From NCBI RefSeq assembly GCF_900113335.1, contig NZ_FOOX01000001.1:248001-312000 (forward strand): a stretch of DNA of 64,000 bases, written 5' to 3'. The DNA comes from Desulfotruncus arcticus DSM 17038 (GTDB lineage: Bacteria; Bacillota; Desulfotomaculia; Desulfotomaculales; Desulfallaceae). Of the stretch, positions 59,044 through 64,000 are shown piece by piece. Position 1 is the stretch's first letter. Each line of letters starts with the position of its first letter. The notes under the pieces are model-generated. The model saw only the letters and a program-made list of their open reading frames with translations, was not told the DNA's origin and ran no database searches. Both the position numbers and the translations under genes were made by a program.

Positions 59044-59180
59044 ATAAAACAATGGAAAAACGCTATGGTTTTAGCGGTTTTTAAATTAATTTAAATTTCA
59101 AAATATTATAAATATTTTAATGCGGTTGTTGAATAACTTTTAGAGGATTGATTAATTTTTATATATGGAGGTATTAAATA

Positions 59181-60809
59181 GTGGAATTTTCAAGACCGTA
59201 CCTTAAGGTTTACGAGCAAGGGGGGGTAGAGTGGGATCTTAAGATCGAACCAACAGCTTTACACAGCCTGTTATTTAATTCGGCTAAGAAATATCCCCAA
59301 AAAACAGCTTTGATTTTTTACGGTCATAAAGTATCCTATGCAAAACTGGCAGAAGCTGTAAGGAGGGCAACATCAGTTTTTTTTGAACTGGGGCTGCGCA
59401 AAGGAGACAGGGTGGCTGTAATGTTACCCAATTGCCCTGATTTTGTAATAGCTTATTATGCTATTTTAAGCCTGGGGGGTATTGTGGTAAATACCAACCC
59501 CCTGTATGTGGAAAGAGAAATACAGCACCAAGTAAATGATTCCGGCTCAAAAATGATTATTACCCTTTCTGACCTGTACTTTAGGGTTAAGAACATCAGA
59601 GAAAGCACATCGCTGGAAAAGGTTATCTTAACTGGTTTTACTGGTAAACCTGAGACATTGTCGAATGATACTCTCTGGTTCCCTGATTTTTATGCCCAGG
59701 ACCGTCCTCCCGCGCTGGAAGTGGAAATTAACCCAATGGAGGACCTGGCCGTGCTGCAGTATACGGGAGGTACCACCGGGGTATCCAAGGGTGCTATGCT
59801 TACACACTACAACCTTTATGCCAATTCTCAGCAGACAGACCATTTCTTTATCGGAGAAGAGAAAAAGCAGCTTACGCTAACAGTGCTTCCGCTGTTCCAT
59901 GTTTACGGCATGACCTCCTGCATGAATTTGGCCATGGCTGCAGGAACCACCATGATCCTGGTGCCCCGTTTCGTGCCCGAGGAAATAGCCCAAATTATTA
60001 AAGATTATAAGCCCACCTTTTTCCCGGGTGTTCCGACAATGTTCATTGCATTGCTTAACTGCCCTGAATTTAAGGAATATGATGCAGTTATGGTCTATAA
60101 CTCCGGGGGAGCTCCAATGCCCGTTGACGTGATATTGAAATACCAAAAACTCCTTGCGGGAACTAACACTGAGGTGGGTGAGGGGTACGGGTTATCAGAA
60201 TCTTCTCCCACAACACACTGCAACCCGATATTTGGAGAAGGCAAGCCAGGAAGTATTGGAATTCCCTTCCCGGCTACCGACGCTGCTGTGCTAAGCCCGA
60301 CGACCGGTGAGTTTCTGCCTGTTGGGGAAGTTGGTGAATTGGTAATCAAGGGGCCGCAGGTGATGAAAGGTTATTGGAATATGCCCGAACAGTCCGCTGT
60401 AACACTGCGTGACGGATGGCTATATACCGGAGATATGGCCAGGATGGACGAAGACGGTTACTTCTATATTGTGGACCGCAAAAAAGATATGATAATCGCC
60501 AGCGGCTATAATATCTATCCCCGTGAAATAGAAGAGGTGCTATTTGAGCATCCCAAAGTTCAAGAAGCTGTGGTGGCAGGGGTGCCTGACGCGTACCGCG
60601 GTGAAACAGTAAAAGCCTATATTGTATTAAAACAGGGGGATACTGCAACCCTGGAAGAGTTTCAGGCTTATTGCAAAGAAAAACTGGCTCCATTTAAAGT
60701 CCCCAAGAAATATGAATTCAGAGATGAACTGCCAAAGTCAGCAGTGGGCAAGCTGTTAAGGCGCAAACTGGTGGAAGAGGAACGGAAGAAATTGGAGGAA
60801 GCTCAATAA
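59181..60809 (+). CDS. AMP-forming acyl-CoA ligase 3
   Basis: A 542-residue paralogue of ligase 1 with all motifs standard: YTGGTTGVSKGAMLTHYNLY (A3, Pro replaced by Ser in VSKG), GYGLSESSPTTHCNP, WLYTGDMARMDEDGYFYIV, DRKKDMIIASGYNIYPREIE and SAVGKLLRRKL. GTG start with GGAGG 9 nt upstream. The near-identical N- and C-termini of ligases 1 and 3 point to a fairly recent duplication; different promoters suggest different induction. Confidence 0.9.
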   Translation: MEFSRPYLKVYEQGGVEWDLKIEPTALHSLLFNSAKKYPQKTALIFYGHKVSYAKLAEAVRRATSVFFELGLRKGDRVAVMLPNCPDFVIAYYAILSLGGIVVNTNPLYVEREIQHQVNDSGSKMIITLSDLYFRVKNIRESTSLEKVILTGFTGKPETLSNDTLWFPDFYAQDRPPALEVEINPMEDLAVLQYTGGTTGVSKGAMLTHYNLYANSQQTDHFFIGEEKKQLTLTVLPLFHVYGMTSCMNLAMAAGTTMILVPRFVPEEIAQIIKDYKPTFFPGVPTMFIALLNCPEFKEYDAVMVYNSGGAPMPVDVILKYQKLLAGTNTEVGEGYGLSESSPTTHCNPIFGEGKPGSIGIPFPATDAAVLSPTTGEFLPVGEVGELVIKGPQVMKGYWNMPEQSAVTLRDGWLYTGDMARMDEDGYFYIVDRKKDMIIASGYNIYPREIEEVLFEHPKVQEAVVAGVPDAYRGETVKAYIVLKQGDTATLEEFQAYCKEKLAPFKVPKKYEFRDELPKSAVGKLLRRKLVEEERKKLEEAQ

Positions 60810-60905
60810 GATTATACAGCGATAAAAAACGGTTTATTGTTTTTAGCTATTTGATATATACAAGGGGCTTCAAAGCACCTCGGATTGTTAATTTTTTAAT
60901 ACTTC

Positions 60906-60981
60906 AATGTTTAGAAAATTAACATTTTAACCGGATAGCATGGAGGGGCTTCGCTATAATACTTTTATCGCGCAGCCCCTC
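60906..60981. terminator. Hairpin between convergent genes, with a palindrome beside it
   Basis: GAGGGGCT / AGCCCCTC (60943-60950, 60974-60981) could end both transcripts. AATGTT / AACATT (60906-60926) to its left is like the palindromes at 48889 and 58078 but has no promoter next to it. Confidence 0.45.
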
Positions 60982-61016
60982 TGTTAACATTAGCCAGCTA
61001 GTATATTGTTTTATTC

Positions 61017-62840
61017 TTATAGAGCTTCTTCAGGAATATCAATCGCCGAGGTGTCGCAATCTTTAACTATTTCAGCAATCTTAAAGATTTCCGGTACAAT
61101 GTTTCTAATATAGAATTTGGTGGTTTGAACTTTGCCCTGGTAGAATGGGTAGTCATGATGATCTTCGCCCAATTTTTTAATCTTGGCAACTGCTATGGCT
61201 GCCTGTTCCAGCAGCAGGGAACCTCCCCACAGCATGGCGGTTGCATGTAGAATTCTGGTGGAAAAGAGGGGAACAACCTTAATGTTTTTAGCGAAAGTCA
61301 TGGCAATAAAGCCCTGGATTTCTCGGTAGGCGCCCATTGCTTTACTTAAAATTTCATGCTCACGGGCAAACCCTTCCAGTTCTTTATTGCTTTCAACCGA
61401 AGCAGCAATTTCTTTAAACCATTCCCCGAATACCTTGCCGCTGTCCATTATCCATTTTCTGCCAACTAAGTCCAGGGATTGGATAAAGTTTGTACCTTCC
61501 CAGATAGACAGGATTTTGGAGTCTCTGGCGCACTGAGCTACAGGATATTCTTCGGTGAAGCCATATCCGCCATGAACCTGGATGGCTTCCGCAGTGGTTT
61601 GCCACACCATGTCTGAGGGGTAGGCCTTGACCAGCGGGTTATTAACATCAACTCTTCTTTCTGCCATTTTTCTTTCTTCGGGGTCATCGCTGAATCTCAT
61701 TAAGTCCAGATAATAAGAGTTTTTCATGATCATAGCTCTGGAAGCTTCAATTACGGATTTTTGGAACATCAGCATCCTTCTAATGTCTTCGTGATCAATA
61801 ATCCGAACTCTGTCGCCCTTGGGATTGTTAATGGCTTTACCTTGAACGCGCTCCTTGGCATAGGCAACGGAATAGTTATAAGCGGCCTGCGCGATGGCCA
61901 TGGCGGTCAGGCCGGTGCCCTGCCTGGCGCCGTTCATCATCACAAACATTTGAGCCATGCCCTGGGCTTTACCTTTTTCATCAGGCGGGTTGCCCAGCAG
62001 GATGCCCCGGCAGGTACCCTGGTCGCCAAAGCTCAGCATAGCTGTTGCCGAGCCCTTAATACCCATTTTATGTTCAATGGCTACGGTAGTTACGTCGTTG
62101 GGTTCTCCGAGACTGCCATCTTCATTTACCCAAATTTTGGGCACGATAAAGAGCGAAATCCCTTTTGTGCCTGGCGCTGCCCCTTCGCACTTGGCCAACA
62201 GCAGGTGGATAATGTTATCTGTCAGGTCATGATCGCCGGCGGTTATGAAGCATTTGGTGCCCTTAATTTTGTAAACTCCCGGTTCATCTGTAGCAAAAGC
62301 TTTGGTGGTAATGTCACCAACATCTGAGCCACAGCAGGGTTCAGTTAAGCACATGGTGCCGGCCCATTCGCCGCTGTACATTTTGGGTAGGAACAATGCT
62401 TTGTCTTTTTCAGTGCCATAGGTGTTGATCAGGTTGGATGCTCCGCCTGCCAGTCCAATATAAGGGTGAAAAGCGGGGTTAGCCGCGTTGAAAAATTCGT
62501 CCAGGGCGATATGGATAACAGTAGGTAATTTACCTTCTTCGTCGGGGTCATACTGGCTGTTGCCGTACCCGTTTTCTTGCAGGAAATTGTAAAGCTTATG
62601 GAAAGAAGACGGGGTGGCAACCTTACCGTCGGCAAATTTGGCTTCGATTCTGTCTCCGTCTTCATTGGTGGGGGCTATTACTTCTTTGGCTACCTTTAAT
62701 GCCTCGTCCAGGATCATATCTACGTCGTCCAGATCATAGGTGTCTTTAAAAGCTGCAAAGTTTAAAATCTTTTCCGTATTCAGCCATTCTTTGATGACAA
62801 ATTTATGGTCCCGGTTTGAATAAATGAAATTACTAGCCAT
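61017..62840 (-). CDS. Acyl-CoA dehydrogenase with C-terminal extension
   Basis: A 607-residue flavoprotein. MCLTEPCCGSDVGDITTKA and TKCFITAGDHDLTDN are in the FAD/substrate middle domain; HGGYGFTEEYPVAQCARDSKILSIWEGTN is the C-terminal signature (HGGYGFTEEYPV then ARDSKILSIWEGTN). The extra 150 residues after the core occur in the AcdA/FadE5-like group. It introduces the alpha-beta double bond. RBS AAAGGAGAG before ATG 62840. It is the last gene of a minus-strand thiolase-hydratase-dehydrogenase operon, the classic beta-oxidation set. Confidence 0.93.
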   Translation of the reverse strand: MASNFIYSNRDHKFVIKEWLNTEKILNFAAFKDTYDLDDVDMILDEALKVAKEVIAPTNEDGDRIEAKFADGKVATPSSFHKLYNFLQENGYGNSQYDPDEEGKLPTVIHIALDEFFNAANPAFHPYIGLAGGASNLINTYGTEKDKALFLPKMYSGEWAGTMCLTEPCCGSDVGDITTKAFATDEPGVYKIKGTKCFITAGDHDLTDNIIHLLLAKCEGAAPGTKGISLFIVPKIWVNEDGSLGEPNDVTTVAIEHKMGIKGSATAMLSFGDQGTCRGILLGNPPDEKGKAQGMAQMFVMMNGARQGTGLTAMAIAQAAYNYSVAYAKERVQGKAINNPKGDRVRIIDHEDIRRMLMFQKSVIEASRAMIMKNSYYLDLMRFSDDPEERKMAERRVDVNNPLVKAYPSDMVWQTTAEAIQVHGGYGFTEEYPVAQCARDSKILSIWEGTNFIQSLDLVGRKWIMDSGKVFGEWFKEIAASVESNKELEGFAREHEILSKAMGAYREIQGFIAMTFAKNIKVVPLFSTRILHATAMLWGGSLLLEQAAIAVAKIKKLGEDHHDYPFYQGKVQTTKFYIRNIVPEIFKIAEIVKDCDTSAIDIPEEAL

Positions 62841-62867
62841 TTTTTGCTCTCCTTTGTGTTTTGGAAT

Positions 62868-63641
62868 TTATTTGCCCTGGAAGTTTGGCGGTCTCTTCTG
62901 GAAGAAAGCCATACCGCCCTCTTTGGCGTCCTGGCTGGCAAACACAACTGCTGACCCGGCCTGCTCAATTTTAATTCCTTCTTCAATAGTAGTATTAAGC
63001 CCTTGGGTTACCGCTTTTAAAATTTCTCTAATGGCCAGAGGGGCACCTTTGGCCAGCTTTGCTGCCAGGGTTTTTGCCTCACTTAAAACCTGGTCGGCGG
63101 GAACTACTTTGTTTACCAGGCCGTAGCTAAGAGCATCTTCAGCACTTAATGGATCACCCGTAAGCATAACTTCCAGGGCTTTGGTTTTGCCAATTAACCT
63201 GGGTAGACGCTGGGTGCCACCCCAACCTGGAATAATGCCCAGCTTGACTTCCGGCAGGCCGATTTTGGCCGATGCGGATAAAATCCTCAGGTGACAGCTC
63301 ATAGACAGCTCGTTGCCGCCGCCAAATGCGCTGCCCTGCATAGCAGCTATGATTGGTTTGGGGTAATTTTCAATCTTTAGGAATACATCATGGCCGCTGA
63401 TCTTAGGGGCCCCGTCGGCCTGGATGGATGCAAATTCTGTAATATCGGCACCCGCAGAGAACAATTTTTCACCGGAACCGGTTATAACAATGGCTCTGAC
63501 TTCATTATCATTAAGACTTTCATCAAGCAGGGCGTTCAGGTCGGCAAGAACAGGTTGCCCCAATGCGTTTGCGGGGGGATTATTAATGGCGGCAACAACA
63601 TAACCGTCTTGCTTTTCCACAATTAGTTTGGTGTGCTCCAC
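62868..63641 (-). CDS. Enoyl-CoA hydratase (crotonase)
   Basis: A 257-residue crotonase. FSAGADITEFASIQ and MQGSAFGGGNELSMSCHLRI form the oxyanion hole, the latter with the first catalytic Glu (GGGNEL), and LGIIPGWGGTQRLPRLIG has Gly where the second Glu usually is, as in some FadB-like hydratases. GTG start with GGAGG 8 nt upstream. It is 27 bp before the acyl-CoA dehydrogenase gene in the same operon. Confidence 0.92.
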   Translation of the reverse strand: MEHTKLIVEKQDGYVVAAINNPPANALGQPVLADLNALLDESLNDNEVRAIVITGSGEKLFSAGADITEFASIQADGAPKISGHDVFLKIENYPKPIIAAMQGSAFGGGNELSMSCHLRILSASAKIGLPEVKLGIIPGWGGTQRLPRLIGKTKALEVMLTGDPLSAEDALSYGLVNKVVPADQVLSEAKTLAAKLAKGAPLAIREILKAVTQGLNTTIEEGIKIEQAGSAVVFASQDAKEGGMAFFQKRPPNFQGK

Positions 63642-63682
63642 TTACTTTACCTCCTATCAATATTCAGAAGTCCCCATGGAGT

Positions 63683-64000
63683 CTAACACTTCTCAATTAT
63701 AGTTGCTACACCCTGGCCGCCACCGCAGCAGGCCGTAATTAAAGCATACCGGCCATTTTTTCTGTGTAGTTCATATACTGCCTTTACAGTCAGTATAGCC
63801 AGTGAACCGGCAATGGGGTGTCCAAGGGCAATGGCTCCGCCATTGGGATTAAACTTTTCCTGATCCCGCCAGTTTATGCCAAGCTCCTTGCAGCAGGCTA
63901 AAGCCTGGGCGGCAAAGGCCTCGTTAAGTTCAATGACATCCATTTGATCAATGGTTAAACCGGCCATGGCCAGCGCCTTACGGGTGGCAGGTACTGGTCC
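63683..64000 (-). CDS. Acetyl-CoA acetyltransferase (thiolase), C-terminal part, cut by the window edge
   Basis: The visible 105 or so residues run from [20 protein letters not shown] to the stop. [26 protein letters not shown] and [16 protein letters not shown] carry the catalytic His and the second Cys of thiolases. GHPIAGS differs from the common GHPIGAS by a swap. The reading frame continues past position 64000. It is upstream of the hydratase and dehydrogenase in one minus-strand operon. Confidence 0.9.
   Translation of the reverse strand, partial: GPVPATRKALAMAGLTIDQMDVIELNEAFAAQALACCKELGINWRDQEKFNPNGGAIALGHPIAGSLAILTVKAVYELHRKNGRYALITACCGGGQGVATIIEKC

Overview
This window looks like chromosome from an anaerobic, endospore-forming member of the Clostridia, most like the Desulfotomaculum/Pelotomaculum group of Peptococcaceae. 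The signs are an intact sigK gene, a TRAP (mtrB) gene, a dnaE-pfkA-pyk order, a homocysteine-synthesis operon of the anaerobe/methanogen type behind a SAM-I riboswitch, and a large set of CoA-thioester catabolic genes including 4-hydroxybutyryl-CoA dehydratase. All identifications are by reading; no database search was run.

1-30 kb is mostly housekeeping: the end of gatA and gatB, a homocitrate synthase, a storage-polysaccharide group (CBM25-like protein, GT4 glycosyltransferase, nucleotidyltransferase/mutase fusion on the plus strand; GH57 branching enzyme and DUF4912 protein on the minus strand), an acetate transporter, nth, trmL, a MoxR ATPase, a PAS/sigma-54 activator, dnaE, mtrB, pfkA, pyk, DedA, a GDSL hydrolase, an acyl-CoA ligase, the homocysteine operon and sigK. 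Two families of intergenic palindromic repeats lie in this part and I found neither in the mobile element or the right arm.

30.55-45.54 kb is an integrated mobile element. It sits in the 3' end of a tRNA-Pro(GGG) gene, is bounded by a perfect 23-bp duplication, and carries a tyrosine integrase and excisionase beside the right end. It encodes two paralogous HTH proteins (the second with four in-frame 24-bp iterons), a VirD4/TraG-like coupling protein, two replication-relaxation proteins, an ImmA-type protease, an XRE repressor with three operator-like repeats, HicAB, three secreted proteins of unknown role, and much non-coding DNA rich in hairpins. Three non-coding loci stand out: a belt of hairpins whose loops carry paired G-runs at a 13-nt period (36.0-36.6 kb), a compact type I toxin-antitoxin candidate (38.2-38.5 kb) and a candidate large structured RNA next to the repressor operators (42.9-43.4 kb).

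45.6-64 kb follows the right attachment site. A relic transporter gene is split by a small inverted-repeat element. After it come genes for activation and beta-oxidation-like breakdown of short or hydroxylated acids: enoyl-CoA hydratase, 4-hydroxybutyryl-CoA dehydratase, three AMP-forming ligases, MaoC hydratase, DUF362 protein, 3-hydroxyacyl-CoA dehydrogenase, acyl-CoA dehydrogenase, a second hydratase and a thiolase cut by the window edge. Four -24/-12 sigma-54 promoters are visible upstream of these genes, and a PrpR-type sigma-54 activator and a TetR regulator are encoded among them, which suggests one substrate-induced regulon.
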